From positions 58,078 through 122,077 of the forward strand of contig JANQOB010000003.1 in the NCBI GenBank assembly GCA_028279275.1: a DNA stretch of 64,000 nucleotides, written 5' to 3'. Positions within the stretch are counted from its first letter, which is position 1, and every line of letters starts with the position of its first letter. Under the pieces are notes generated by a model that did not search any database, had not been told where the DNA came from, and was given only the letters and a program-made list of their open reading frames with translations. The position numbers were made by a program, and so were the translations under genes. This document shows, in pieces, positions 1 to 9,112 of the stretch. The DNA comes from Gammaproteobacteria bacterium. GTDB taxonomy: Bacteria; Pseudomonadota; Gammaproteobacteria; UBA4575.

Positions 1-469
1 TTTCATGTTCAAACCCAATCATCGGGCAAGACTGATAACCTAGCGCTTGTGCTGCGAGCATGAGGGTTTGCATCGCCATACCTATTGAGCGTTGAGCTTC
101 ATCCCGCTGCAACCAATCTTTGCCTTCGTGAAAAGGTCCTATCCAGTTTACTAATAATTCTGCAACTTCTTCAGGCGCATCCTTCCAATAACGCTCTGGA
201 TTCTTTTTCCAAGCATTTACATCTGCAGTAAATAACACGAGCATCGAAGCGTCTGTCATTTGTGATTGATCATTCCCAAACTCAGAACGAATACGTGCGC
301 GTAACTGCGGATCACGAAGTATTACAAAACGCCAATGCTGTATATTAAAACTAGTGGGTGCCTGGATAGTAGCTTCAAGTAATTTAGTTTCTTCTTCTTT
401 TGTCAGTTTGTGATTTTTATCAAAATGCTTTACTGATCGGCGTTTATATATGGCTTCTATGGTTTTCAT
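1..469 (-). CDS. Nitroreductase family protein (3' part cut off by window edge)
   Basis: The frame opens at ATG 469 and stays open to base 1, giving about 156 residues without a stop, so the C-terminus lies outside the window. The N-terminus carries the nitroreductase signature RRSVKHFD (FMN-phosphate binding arginines) and APTSFNIQHWRFVILRD, typical of NAD(P)H-dependent FMN flavoproteins. Further on, SIGMAMQTLMLAAQALGYQS matches the dimer-interface helix of the fold. The substrate cannot be told from sequence. It is transcribed away from the small gene at 542-940 and is not obviously in an operon with it. Confidence 0.85.
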   Translation of the reverse strand, partial: MKTIEAIYKRRSVKHFDKNHKLTKEEETKLLEATIQAPTSFNIQHWRFVILRDPQLRARIRSEFGNDQSQMTDASMLVLFTADVNAWKKNPERYWKDAPEEVAELLVNWIGPFHEGKDWLQRDEAQRSIGMAMQTLMLAAQALGYQSCPMIGFEHE

Positions 470-541
470 ATTTATTCATTTAAAGATCTTTAATTATAGG
501 TTTCGTGATTAAAGCAATTGACTGAGAAGAACCCGAAGCGG

Positions 542-940
542 TTATTCAATTCTAACTATGGTTGTTTGCATTCCATCACTAGATTCAAAAATAAACTCTT
601 TTTCGTCAACCGAAATAATCTTGTCTGAAATTTTATGTCCAATCGGTAAAATTTTAATATTACTTGATTCAACTATTTCCACATTAGAGTATCCGTCTTT
701 AACTTGCCAATTTGACTTATATCTATATTCTTCTACAACTTCTCCATCAATTAATATTTTCCCAATTGTGATTATGGTCCCATCATCCCTATAGTGCTCC
801 GTCGCAACAGATTTAAAATTATCATTCTCAAAGACACTTGACCATTTTCCAACAATCAAGTTAAAAAGATTTTGATCTGAATCTGACGCAATGCCACATG
901 TCGAAAATAATACAATAAAGCCAATTAAAATTGATTTCAT
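542..940 (-). CDS. Small exported protein of unknown function
   Basis: About 132 residues with a signal peptide (KSILIGFIVLFSTCGIAS) and a mature part rich in beta-strand-forming residues, resembling a small periplasmic lipocalin-like domain (NLIVGKWSS, HYRDDGTI). A longer frame begins with TTG at 952, but that TTG overlaps a good ribosome-binding site (GAGG, 6 nt before ATG 940), so ATG 940 is chosen. There is a Cys in the signal region (FSTCG), but it is a poor lipobox. I do not recognise a family. It is monocistronic, with AT-rich flanks. Confidence 0.6.
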   Translation of the reverse strand: MKSILIGFIVLFSTCGIASDSDQNLFNLIVGKWSSVFENDNFKSVATEHYRDDGTIITIGKILIDGEVVEEYRYKSNWQVKDGYSNVEIVESSNIKILPIGHKISDKIISVDEKEFIFESSDGMQTTIVRIE

Positions 941-1018
941 AAACTTCCTCAAAAATAATTTTTACTGAATATATCTGTTCTTATTTTTATTTGAGCCGTT
1001 AACTTTATTTTAATTAAT

Positions 1019-1243
1019 TTAATATCCTCGCTCCTGCAATTCTTTTTCCCTTTTTTCGGCGGCATCCATTAAGGTTTGTTCAACGCCTTTGGCTTTATCT
1101 AAAGCAGATTCATAACCCTTAAACACATTGTCATCACTGAGTTTTGCAGAGTCAGGCTTTTCTTCAACATACGATTGATCACTACACCCGACAAATAAGA
1201 GTGTATTTAGTATTAAAATTATAATTAGATACTTCATATTCAC
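1019..1243 (-). CDS. Small lipoprotein
   Basis: 74 residues. The lipobox LFVGC follows a hydrophobic stretch, so the mature protein should be a lipid-anchored peptide of about 55 residues, mostly charged and helical (DKAKGVEQTLMDAAEKREKE). GTG 1243 and ATG 1237 are both possible starts. No family is recognised. It lies just downstream of the DsrC-like gene on the same strand, 17 bases after its stop, so it may be its last operon member. Confidence 0.6.
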   Translation of the reverse strand: MNMKYLIIILILNTLLFVGCSDQSYVEEKPDSAKLSDDNVFKGYESALDKAKGVEQTLMDAAEKREKELQERGY

Positions 1244-1260
1244 AATAAGATAAATATGAA

Positions 1261-1581
1261 TTATAAGTCCAACCAGAGTTTTTTAGGCTGCCGCATGCCT
1301 GCTATTTTGCACCCTTGCTGACCGTAACCATATGGGAAAAGGCCATATACATACTTTCGTGTTGCTTTTTCCGGACCCAACTCTTGTTTTAACTTTTTTA
1401 ATATTTTTCGTAACTCCGGAACTGCACCATGATACGAATAATACTCACGAATGAGATGAATCAAATTCCAACGCTCATCTGTTAATTCTACATTTTCTTT
1501 TTCTGCTATATATTCAGCAACTTCCTCTGTCCAATCTTCGGGATCTAAAAGAAATCCATCATCATCTGTTTTAATGTCCAT
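1261..1581 (-). CDS. DsrC/TusE-family sulfur-carrier-like protein lacking the C-terminal cysteine
   Basis: 106 residues, the normal DsrC/TusE length. The fold signature is clear: DDGFLLDPEDWTEEVAEYIA at the start, then REYY, and GQQGCKIAGMRQPKKLWLDL at the end. In DsrC two cysteines carry persulfide or trisulfide, and in TusE the penultimate one is needed for tRNA thiolation. Here Cys91 (of CKIAGM) is present, but the penultimate position is Asp and no Cys follows. That places it with the divergent, RspA-like DsrC paralogues, probably regulatory or sulfur-binding rather than a true TusE. Its start overlaps the stop of the TSUP gene (TAATG), so the two are coupled. Confidence 0.85.
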   Translation of the reverse strand: MDIKTDDDGFLLDPEDWTEEVAEYIAEKENVELTDERWNLIHLIREYYSYHGAVPELRKILKKLKQELGPEKATRKYVYGLFPYGYGQQGCKIAGMRQPKKLWLDL

Positions 1582-1943
1582 TATGTTTTGCTAAAAAATA
1601 AATAACCTGCCAATCCTATCAAGATTAATGAAAATATCTTTTTAAAATTCGCGGTGGATATATGTTCTAAAACATGTGGACCAATTTGTGCACCAATTAT
1701 TCCTCCTAAGCCTAAAGCAATGGCAATTTTAAAATCTACATTGGCAAATTTCGCATGTGCGAATACTGCAGATATTGAAATAATTAAAATGGCTAAAAAA
1801 GAGGTGCCCACTGCTTTTTGTGCGGAATAGCCAAGCGCAATTAATAAAGGCACCATTAAAAATCCACCCCCCAGGCCCGTAAATGACGCCGCAATTCCAA
1901 TGAACAACCCAGAAAATAAAAGCAAAACATAAGTTAACGCCAT
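1581..1943 (-). CDS. Half-length TSUP (TauE/SafE-type) membrane permease
   Basis: 120 residues with about four transmembrane segments, matching one half of the TauE/SafE sulfite/organosulfonate exporter family, whose usual length is about 250 residues in two repeats. GGGFLMVPLL and the AVGTSF motif are the signature of the N-terminal repeat. Half-size members exist and probably dimerise. A longer frame starts at TTG 1955, but that codon overlaps a GGAG ribosome-binding site 7 nt before ATG 1943, so ATG is preferred. It is translationally coupled to the DsrC-like gene downstream, which suggests the pair handles a sulfur compound such as sulfite or a thiol. That role is inferred. Confidence 0.85.
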   Translation of the reverse strand: MALTYVLLLFSGLFIGIAASFTGLGGGFLMVPLLIALGYSAQKAVGTSFLAILIISISAVFAHAKFANVDFKIAIALGLGGIIGAQIGPHVLEHISTANFKKIFSLILIGLAGYLFFSKT

Positions 1944-2062
1944 GAAAATCTCCAATGTTCTGTTAGATTACATTTCAAATCGATAATGACAGTAGATGAA
2001 AACGTTTCAGGTTTGGTGAACTTGTTATTACAAACAAGCATGCAAAAAGAGACAAAAGTGCT

Positions 2063-2869
<807 letters not shown>

Positions 2870-3020
2870 CTATTTTAGCTAGATTTATATAAGTGAGTTG
2901 TGAAAATTATGGATTTTGTGTCGAGATTAGGCACACTAATTTCGAGCAGCAGAGTTTACCTGAAGTAAATGAGCAGCGCAGAAATTATTGTAACGACATC
3001 TCGGCGCAAAGGACATATTT

Positions 3021-4145
3021 TCACTCGTCCCAGAATTTTAGGTTGTCAAAGAAGCCTCTAACATTATCCGTCCATGAATGAGATTTAGGGCTATGGCGAT
3101 CTCCACCTTTTTCTAATTCGGTAGAAAAGTCCTGGATGAGTTCTTTTTGTTTTTTTGTTAAGTTAATAGGTGTTTCAACGACAGTAGTGCATAACATATC
3201 ACCTGTGGTACCACCCCTTACAGGTTTCACGCCTTTACCACGTAATCTAAATAATCGTCCCGATTGCGTTTCGCTTGGGATTTTTAATTTAACTTTTCCA
3301 TTTAATGTCGGTACTTCGATTTCACCACCTAAAGCAGCCATACTGAAACTGATGGGCACTTGGCATAATAAATCATTATCATCGCGGGTAAATAGTTCAT
3401 GTGGACGTACATTAATTTCCACATAAAGATCACCGGGCGGTCCATTATTTGGTCCCGCTTCACCTTCACCTGATAGACGAATTCGATCTCCTGTATCTAC
3501 GCCTGCAGGAACTTTAATGGATAATTTTTTGTTTTGTTTGGTGCGACCGCTACCATTACAAGCATCACAAGGAACTCTAATGATTTTGCCTTTGCCTCTA
3601 CATTTAGGGCAGGTTTGTTGAATAGAAAAGAAGCCTTGTTGCATGCGAACTTGTCCAACACCGCCACATGTTTCACACGTTTCAATTGTTGAATTTGGAG
3701 CAGCACCTGAACCATCGCACTTTTCACAGGTTGTTTGTTTTGGAATCTCGATTGTTGACTCAGCACCAAACACAGCTTCTTCAAGACTGAATTGCAATCC
3801 GTATTGCAGATCTGCTCCGCGGTAGACACGCTGTCCGCCTCCGCGACCACCACCAAAGATGTCACCAAAAATATCACCGAAAATATCACCGAAATCTGTT
3901 GCCCCGCCTCCAACACCTCCTTGCACGCCCGCATGACCAAACTGGTCATAAGCTTGGCGTTTACCAGGATCACCTAAAACCTCATAGGCTTCTTTGGCTT
4001 CTTTAAATTTTTCTTCGGCTTCTTTGTCACCTGGATTACGATCAGGGTGATACTTCATTGCAAGACGTCGGAAGGTTTTTTTTAATTCTCCTTCACTCAC
4101 GTTCCGTTCTACCCCTAGAACATCGTAATAATCTTTTTTATCCAT
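3021..4145 (-). CDS. dnaJ: Chaperone DnaJ (Hsp40)
   Basis: 374 residues, full length. It delivers unfolded proteins to DnaK and stimulates its ATPase. The J domain has HPD at residues 33-35, followed by a Gly/Phe-rich linker with repeated [13 protein letters not shown], four CxxCxGxG zinc-binding repeats (CEKCDGSG to CDACNGSG) and the C-terminal substrate-binding domains. ATG 4145 has no clear ribosome-binding site. A hairpin terminator lies between dnaK and dnaJ, so dnaJ expression probably depends on read-through. Confidence 0.98.
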   Translation of the reverse strand: MDKKDYYDVLGVERNVSEGELKKTFRRLAMKYHPDRNPGDKEAEEKFKEAKEAYEVLGDPGKRQAYDQFGHAGVQGGVGGGATDFGDIFGDIFGDIFGGGRGGGQRVYRGADLQYGLQFSLEEAVFGAESTIEIPKQTTCEKCDGSGAAPNSTIETCETCGGVGQVRMQQGFFSIQQTCPKCRGKGKIIRVPCDACNGSGRTKQNKKLSIKVPAGVDTGDRIRLSGEGEAGPNNGPPGDLYVEINVRPHELFTRDDNDLLCQVPISFSMAALGGEIEVPTLNGKVKLKIPSETQSGRLFRLRGKGVKPVRGGTTGDMLCTTVVETPINLTKKQKELIQDFSTELEKGGDRHSPKSHSWTDNVRGFFDNLKFWDE

Positions 4146-4173
4146 GGTAGTAAAATTTTTTAGCTAAATATGA

Positions 4174-4207
4174 AAAATCCGAGGACGTCTTCACGTACTC
4201 GGATTTT
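4174..4207 (-). terminator. Hairpin terminator between dnaK and dnaJ
   Basis: AAAATCCGAG (4174-4183) pairs perfectly with CTCGGATTTT (4198-4207). Inside it, after one mismatch, ACGT pairs with ACGT around a 4-base loop. Read on the minus strand, the stem is followed by a run of five T, a Rho-independent terminator form. It lies between the dnaK stop and the dnaJ start, so it should act as an attenuator that lowers dnaJ relative to dnaK. Confidence 0.75.
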
Positions 4208-4235
4208 CTAATTAAGTTTTATAGCAACTTAAAAA

Positions 4236-6161
4236 TTATTTTTTGTCATCAACTTCTTCAAACTCTGCATCTACTACATCATCATCTGTAGCATTACCTG
4301 CATCTTGTGTGCCCGATGTTCCACTCGCATCGGCACTTGCAGCATCTTGCGCATACATGCGCTCCGCGAGCTTGCTTGACGCTTGAGCTAATGCTTGAGT
4401 TTTCGTCTCAATTACTTCTTTATCATCTTTATCTAAAACTTCTTTAAGATCTTTAACTGCATTTTCAATTTGCATGCGCTCTTCCTGCTCAACTTTATCC
4501 CCCATTTCCTCAAGAGATTTTTCCGTAGCATGAATCATTTGATCTGCTGTATTGCGGGCTGCAACCAACTCGCTAAATTTCTTGTCTTCCTCTGCATGTG
4601 CTTCAGCATCTTTGACCATGTTTTCAATTTCATCATCAGACAAACCACTGGAAGCTTTGATCACAATCGATTGTTCTTTGCCAGTAGCTTTATCTTTAGC
4701 TGACACATTTAAAATACCATTCGCATCAATATCAAAGGTCACTTCAATTTGTGGCACTCCGCGTTGTGCTGGTGGAATATCTGTTAAATCAAAACGACCA
4801 AGAGATTTATTCGCCGTGGCTTGCTCACGCTCACCTTGCAGTACATGTACTGTTACAGCCGTTTGATTGTTTTCAGCGGTCGAAAACACTTGTTGTGCGT
4901 TGGTTGGAATCGTAGTGTTCTTTTCGATTAATTTCGTCATAACACCACCTAAGGTTTCAATGCCCAATGAAAGTGGCGTTACATCTAACAACAACACGTC
5001 TTTAACATCGCCACCTAGCACACCCGCTTGAATAGCAGCACCTACCGCTACAGCTTCATCAGGGTTTACATCTTTGCGTGGCTCTTTGCCAAAAAAGTCT
5101 TGTACAGTTTCCTGCACCTTTGGCATACGTGTTTGACCACCTACCAAGATAACGTCATCAATATCAGATGCAGATATACCAGCATCCTTAAGTGCTTGCT
5201 TACATGGCGGAATTGTACGTTGCACTAATTCATCAACTAATGACTCAAGCTTTGCACGTGTTAGCTTAATATTTAAATGTTTAGGGCCTGATGCATCCGC
5301 TGTAATGTATGGAAGATTAACTTCCGTTTGTTGACCAGAAGATAATTCAATTTTAGCTTTTTCAGCTGCTTCTTTAAGTCTTTGCAATGCAAGTGGATCA
5401 TTGTGTAAATCAAAGCCTTGGTCTTTTTTGAATTCGTCCGCAAGGTAGTCAATTAAACGCATATCGAAATCTTCACCACCTAAGAAAGTGTCGCCATTTG
5501 TAGATAACACTTCGAATTGGTGTTCACCATCGACTTCGGCAATTTCGATAATCGAAATATCAAAAGTACCACCACCTAAATCATAAACAGCAATTTTGCT
5601 ATCACCGCGTTTTTTGTCCATACCATAAGCCAATGCAGCTGCAGTAGGCTCATTAATAATTCTTTTTACTTCGAGTCCCGCAATTTTGCCTGCGTCTTTA
5701 GTCGCTTGACGCTGTGAGTCATTAAAGTACGCAGGTACAGTAATAACCGCTTCAGTTACCTCTTCACCGAGATAATCTTCAGCCGTTTTTTTCATTTTCA
5801 TTAACACTCGTGCAGAAATTTCAGGTGGTGCCATTTTTTTACCACCTACTTCTACCCATGCATCGCCGTTATCGGCTTTGATAATCTTATAGGGAACTAG
5901 CTTGATATCTTTTTGTACCGCGTCTTCATCATAACGACGGCCTACTAGACGTTTTATAGCGTACAAAGTATTTTGAGGATTGGTGACAGATTGACGTTTT
6001 GCCGCTTGACCTACAAGCACTTCATCATCTTCAGTAAAGGCCACAATTGAAGGTGTGGTTCGATCACCTTCACTATTTTCAATTACTTTAGGTGTAGTAC
6101 CTTCCATGACGGCCACACATGAATTGGTGGTACCTAAATCTATTCCAATGATCTTACCCAT
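4236..6161 (-). CDS. dnaK: Chaperone DnaK (Hsp70)
   Basis: 641 residues, full length. ATP-dependent chaperone working with DnaJ and GrpE. The N-terminal ATPase signature [14 protein letters not shown], the [10 protein letters not shown] phosphate loop and [14 protein letters not shown] are present. The substrate-binding domain follows the [11 protein letters not shown] linker, and the protein ends with a lid and an acidic tail (EFEEVDDKK). ATG 6161 has a GGAG site 7 nt upstream. A sigma-32-like promoter at 6228-6255 could start transcription directly in front of it, independent of hrcA-grpE. Confidence 0.98.
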   Translation of the reverse strand: MGKIIGIDLGTTNSCVAVMEGTTPKVIENSEGDRTTPSIVAFTEDDEVLVGQAAKRQSVTNPQNTLYAIKRLVGRRYDEDAVQKDIKLVPYKIIKADNGDAWVEVGGKKMAPPEISARVLMKMKKTAEDYLGEEVTEAVITVPAYFNDSQRQATKDAGKIAGLEVKRIINEPTAAALAYGMDKKRGDSKIAVYDLGGGTFDISIIEIAEVDGEHQFEVLSTNGDTFLGGEDFDMRLIDYLADEFKKDQGFDLHNDPLALQRLKEAAEKAKIELSSGQQTEVNLPYITADASGPKHLNIKLTRAKLESLVDELVQRTIPPCKQALKDAGISASDIDDVILVGGQTRMPKVQETVQDFFGKEPRKDVNPDEAVAVGAAIQAGVLGGDVKDVLLLDVTPLSLGIETLGGVMTKLIEKNTTIPTNAQQVFSTAENNQTAVTVHVLQGEREQATANKSLGRFDLTDIPPAQRGVPQIEVTFDIDANGILNVSAKDKATGKEQSIVIKASSGLSDDEIENMVKDAEAHAEEDKKFSELVAARNTADQMIHATEKSLEEMGDKVEQEERMQIENAVKDLKEVLDKDDKEVIETKTQALAQASSKLAERMYAQDAASADASGTSGTQDAGNATDDDVVDAEFEEVDDKK

Positions 6162-6227
6162 CGCTGTTCTCCAAAATTCTCAAAATATGGTTGGTTAAAT
6201 TTTAGTCAAATACTTATTTACTCATTA

Positions 6228-6255
6228 AAATTGGGCCAAAATTGCCTTTTTCAAG
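6228..6255 (-). promoter_or_regulatory. Sigma-32-type heat-shock promoter for dnaK
   Basis: On the minus strand, CTTGAAA (6255-6249) is followed after 12 bases by GCCCAATT, close to the sigma-32 consensus CTTGAAA with CCCCATNT about 13-15 bases downstream. It sits about 70 bases before the dnaK start in the grpE-dnaK gap, where heat-shock control is expected. The -10 part has mismatches, so activity is inferred. Confidence 0.55.
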
Positions 6256-6307
6256 CACAAAACATTAAAAATATCGCCTTTTTTACACCATTCCAGTCTC
6301 GTTTCAG

Positions 6308-6847
6308 CTAATCAGCAGCTTTTGAGACGATAACCATCGCAGGCCTAATTAGACGACCATGCAAGGTATAGCCTTTTTGCATAACGGTTAGCACGGTATT
6401 CGGTTCATGTTCGCTACTTTCCTGCAATGTCATGGCCTCATGAAGATTTGGATCAAAAGCTTCACCAATTGGATTGATTTCTTCTATTGAGAATTTTTCA
6501 AATGCACTGCTTAGCACTTTTAAAGTGAGCTCAGTACCTTCTTTCAATTTGTCGAGATCGATTTCTTCTTCACTCATATTGAGACCCATCTCCAGGCTAT
6601 CTTTCACTTGCAACAGTTCATAAGCAAATTTTTCATTTGCATATTTATGCGCATTGGATATATCGCGTTCTGTTCGTTTGCGTAAATTTTCCATTTCTGC
6701 CTGAATGCGTATCACCTTGTCTTGGCTGTCCGCAGCAAGCTGTTGCGCGTCTTCCAATTGCTTAGCTAGGTCACTATTTGCAGGTTCAGAAGCTGACTCA
6801 GCATGACTCGAATCTTCCGTGTCAACATTTTGTTCAGTATCGGTCAT
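6308..6847 (-). CDS. grpE: Nucleotide exchange factor GrpE
   Basis: 179 residues. It dimerises through a long N-terminal coiled coil (residues about 28-75, LAKQLEDAQQLAADSQDKV onward) and releases ADP from DnaK. The C-terminal beta-wing motif EAFDPNLHEAMT and VLTVMQKGYTLHGRLIRPAMV is diagnostic. The first 25 residues are acidic and low in complexity, as usual. It lies between hrcA and dnaK on the same strand. Confidence 0.97.
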   Translation of the reverse strand: MTDTEQNVDTEDSSHAESASEPANSDLAKQLEDAQQLAADSQDKVIRIQAEMENLRKRTERDISNAHKYANEKFAYELLQVKDSLEMGLNMSEEEIDLDKLKEGTELTLKVLSSAFEKFSIEEINPIGEAFDPNLHEAMTLQESSEHEPNTVLTVMQKGYTLHGRLIRPAMVIVSKAAD

Positions 6848-6908
6848 AAACTTTATTCAATAATATTGAGTAATACATATGGCTATATGTAGGCTAATTC
6901 TCATAATT

Positions 6909-6943
6909 CAAGTAAATGCACTTGCAGTCCGAGAAAACGGACT
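6909..6943 (-). other. Tandem short hairpins between hrcA and grpE
   Basis: Two adjacent inverted repeats: CAAGT/ACTTG (6909-6924) and AGTCCG/CGGACT (6926-6943), each with a 6-base loop. No T run follows on the minus strand, so this is not a normal terminator. It could be an mRNA processing or stability element between hrcA and grpE. Confidence 0.35.
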
Positions 6944-6945
6944 CA

Positions 6946-8004
6946 TCAGCTATGATTATTAAGTGCTTCCCCTAAGAGCTTAGCAGTTAGATCGACAATA
7001 GGTATTACTCTTTCGTAAGACATTCGTGTAGGACCCACCACTGCCAGCACACCCATGATTTCATCATCAACAGTATAGGGAGATGTAACAACACTACAGT
7101 CGTCCAAAGCCTTGTGGCCTGACTCTTGGCCAATAAATATTTGTATGCCTTCTGCACAGATACAGCGATCCAACAGGTTCAAAAACTCACGTTTCTGATT
7201 GAATGCATCAAACAAACTACGCAACTTATATATATCAGAAAGTTCTTCATACTCCATTAAATTTGTTTGACCCACTACAACATAATCAGGTTTATCAATA
7301 TCTGTACCAGAGAATATTTTTTCACCCATTTCCACAGCAGATCGCATAAGCTCATTCATGTTTTCACGTACATGATCAAGTTCCTGCAAAATTTTCTGAC
7401 GCGCAACGACTAAGTCTTGGCCCGCACATAATTCATTTAAATAATTTGCCGCTTGTTGTAATTCTGAGTGGCTATATTCACGATCAGTATGAATAATACG
7501 ATTTTGTACTTCTTTTTGATTAACAATTAATATCGCCAATACACGCTGATCCGATAATGGTAAAAATTCTATTTGCCTCAGTTCATCTCGGTCATGCCTT
7601 GGAAGTGTGACAACACCCGCCATGCTGGTTAAACCAGAAAGTAACATTGATGCACTTTCTACCAAACTATTGGTACTTAAATCTGATTGCAGATTCTTCG
7701 ACACACGTTTGACTAAATCTGTTGTAAGGGGCTCTACCGTTAACATGGTGTCGACAAATAAACGGTATCCTTTTGTGGTCGGCACACGACCCGCAGATGT
7801 ATGGGGTGATTCAACTAGTCCCAACTCTTCCAGATCCGCCATTACATTTCGTATTGTGGCAGGACTGATTTCCAAGTCAGACATTTTAGCGAGGTTGCGC
7901 GAGCCCATAGGCTGACCGTCAGAAATATAACTTTCCACCAACACCTTTAATAAGTGTTGCGCACGATCATTTAACGAATTGTTTAGATCTTGGTTTGGGC
8001 TCAT
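6946..8004 (-). CDS. hrcA: Heat-inducible transcription repressor HrcA
   Basis: 352 residues. Winged-helix repressor that binds CIRCE operators and is kept active by GroEL. The N-terminal DNA-binding part shows DGQPMGSRNLAK and ISPATIRNVMADLEELGLVESPHTSAGRVPTTKGYR, the hallmark of the family. The C-terminal part ends with GPTRMSYERVIPIVD. A perfect CIRCE site and a promoter lie upstream, so hrcA represses its own operon (hrcA-grpE and possibly dnaK-dnaJ). ATG 8004 has no strong ribosome-binding site. Confidence 0.97.
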   Translation of the reverse strand: MSPNQDLNNSLNDRAQHLLKVLVESYISDGQPMGSRNLAKMSDLEISPATIRNVMADLEELGLVESPHTSAGRVPTTKGYRLFVDTMLTVEPLTTDLVKRVSKNLQSDLSTNSLVESASMLLSGLTSMAGVVTLPRHDRDELRQIEFLPLSDQRVLAILIVNQKEVQNRIIHTDREYSHSELQQAANYLNELCAGQDLVVARQKILQELDHVRENMNELMRSAVEMGEKIFSGTDIDKPDYVVVGQTNLMEYEELSDIYKLRSLFDAFNQKREFLNLLDRCICAEGIQIFIGQESGHKALDDCSVVTSPYTVDDEIMGVLAVVGPTRMSYERVIPIVDLTAKLLGEALNNHS

Positions 8005-8044
8005 TCTAAAGATGGCAACAGCACGTTGTCGTTGTGGTCAAAAT

Positions 8045-8071
8045 TTAGCACTCCTTGCATGAGAGTGCTAA
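8045..8071. promoter_or_regulatory. CIRCE operator (HrcA-binding site)
   Basis: TTAGCACTC (8045-8053), nine bases, then GAGTGCTAA (8063-8071): an exact match to the CIRCE consensus TTAGCACTC-N9-GAGTGCTAA. It lies in the hrcA/nadK divergent gap, immediately downstream of the hrcA -10 element, where HrcA binding would block transcription. Confidence 0.95.
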
Positions 8072-8075
8072 AAGA

Positions 8076-8104
8076 ATGATTGCAGTCTCACTTCATCATG
8101 TCAA
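8076..8104 (-). promoter_or_regulatory. Sigma-70-type promoter of hrcA
   Basis: On the minus strand a perfect TTGACA (8104-8099) is followed after 17 bases by AATCAT (8081-8076), with a TG one base before it as an extended -10. The CIRCE site overlaps the predicted transcription start. The -10 matches the consensus at 4 of 6 positions. Confidence 0.65.
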
Positions 8105-8158
8105 GAAGACACTTATCCGCTTAACGCTTAGTCTCCCCATGGTGTCACCTGATAATCC

Positions 8159-9088
8159 ATGATAGCTTTAAAAAAAATCAAAGACATAGAACCGCTCGTG
8201 AGCCAATTTTCCAAAATCGGGATCATATCTAAACCTGACGACCCTAATATTGCGGACACTATTTGTGCCCTGTTCCAATATCTACAAGATCGGAAGTTAG
8301 AAATCTATACAGATGCCGTTTCTACATCATTTTTAACATCCAGCACACAAAGTCCAAGCAGTACTGAAGAAATTGCAAGCAATAGTGACTTAGCAATTGT
8401 GGTGGGCGGAGACGGCACTATTTTGCATGCCGGACATAAACTGATTCAGCAAGACATACCCTTGCTAGGTATTAATCTTGGACATTTAGGCTTCCTGGCA
8501 GAAATCAGTCCAAAGGAAATGGCCGCACAACTTGATGAAATTTTGTTAGGCAATTACTCCGAAGAAAGTCGTTTTGTATTACAAGCTAGCCTAATTCGTG
8601 ATAACAAAATTATTAAATCTTGTAATGCTATTAATGATGTTGTCGTGCACGCTATGCAGATGGTTCGCATGATTGAGCTAGAAACTAGCGTGAATCAAAA
8701 ACATGTTAACACCTTGCGTGCTGATGGATATATTGTAGCCACTCCAACAGGCTCGACAGCTTATGCTTTATCAGGTGGTGGGCCTATATTGCATCCAAAT
8801 ATAGGCGCAATTGTGTTGGTTCCAATTTGCCCTCATACATTAAGTAACCGTCCTATTGTTGTTGATGCCAATAGCCAAGTAGAAATATTATTACCAGAAG
8901 AAAACCGCCACACTGCTCTCGCTTCTGTGGATGGTCAGATCAACATGGATTTCATACCAGGGGACAAAATTGTAATCGAAAAAGGAAAAAATGCCTTAAG
9001 ACTGATTCAACCCAAAGATTATGATTACTTTGATGTTTTACGTGAAAAGCTGCGTTGGAGTACCCCTCCTAATAATAATCATAACTAG
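8159..9088 (+). CDS. nadK: NAD kinase
   Basis: 309 residues. Phosphorylates NAD to NADP in the cytoplasm. The diphosphate-binding motif GGDGT appears in IVVGGDGTILHAG, followed by LGINLGHLGFLAEI and ADGYIVATPTGSTAYALSGGG, the NAD-binding block. It is divergent from hrcA and upstream of recN, a common gammaproteobacterial order. The start has only a weak ribosome-binding site. The N-terminus is about 15 residues longer than in E. coli before the conserved KIGIISKPDDP. Confidence 0.96.
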   Translation: MIALKKIKDIEPLVSQFSKIGIISKPDDPNIADTICALFQYLQDRKLEIYTDAVSTSFLTSSTQSPSSTEEIASNSDLAIVVGGDGTILHAGHKLIQQDIPLLGINLGHLGFLAEISPKEMAAQLDEILLGNYSEESRFVLQASLIRDNKIIKSCNAINDVVVHAMQMVRMIELETSVNQKHVNTLRADGYIVATPTGSTAYALSGGGPILHPNIGAIVLVPICPHTLSNRPIVVDANSQVEILLPEENRHTALASVDGQINMDFIPGDKIVIEKGKNALRLIQPKDYDYFDVLREKLRWSTPPNNNHN

Positions 9089-9112
9089 TCCAAGGTAGCT
9101 TGAAGCACCTTT

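Noticed and set aside
2021..2038. CTTGTT/AACAAG inverted repeat between dapB and the TSUP gene
   Set aside because: Only 6 bp, no T run; too weak to call a dapB terminator or operator.
2893..3081. 62-residue plus-strand ORF overlapping the dnaJ 3' end
   Set aside because: No ribosome-binding site, and half of it is antisense to dnaJ.
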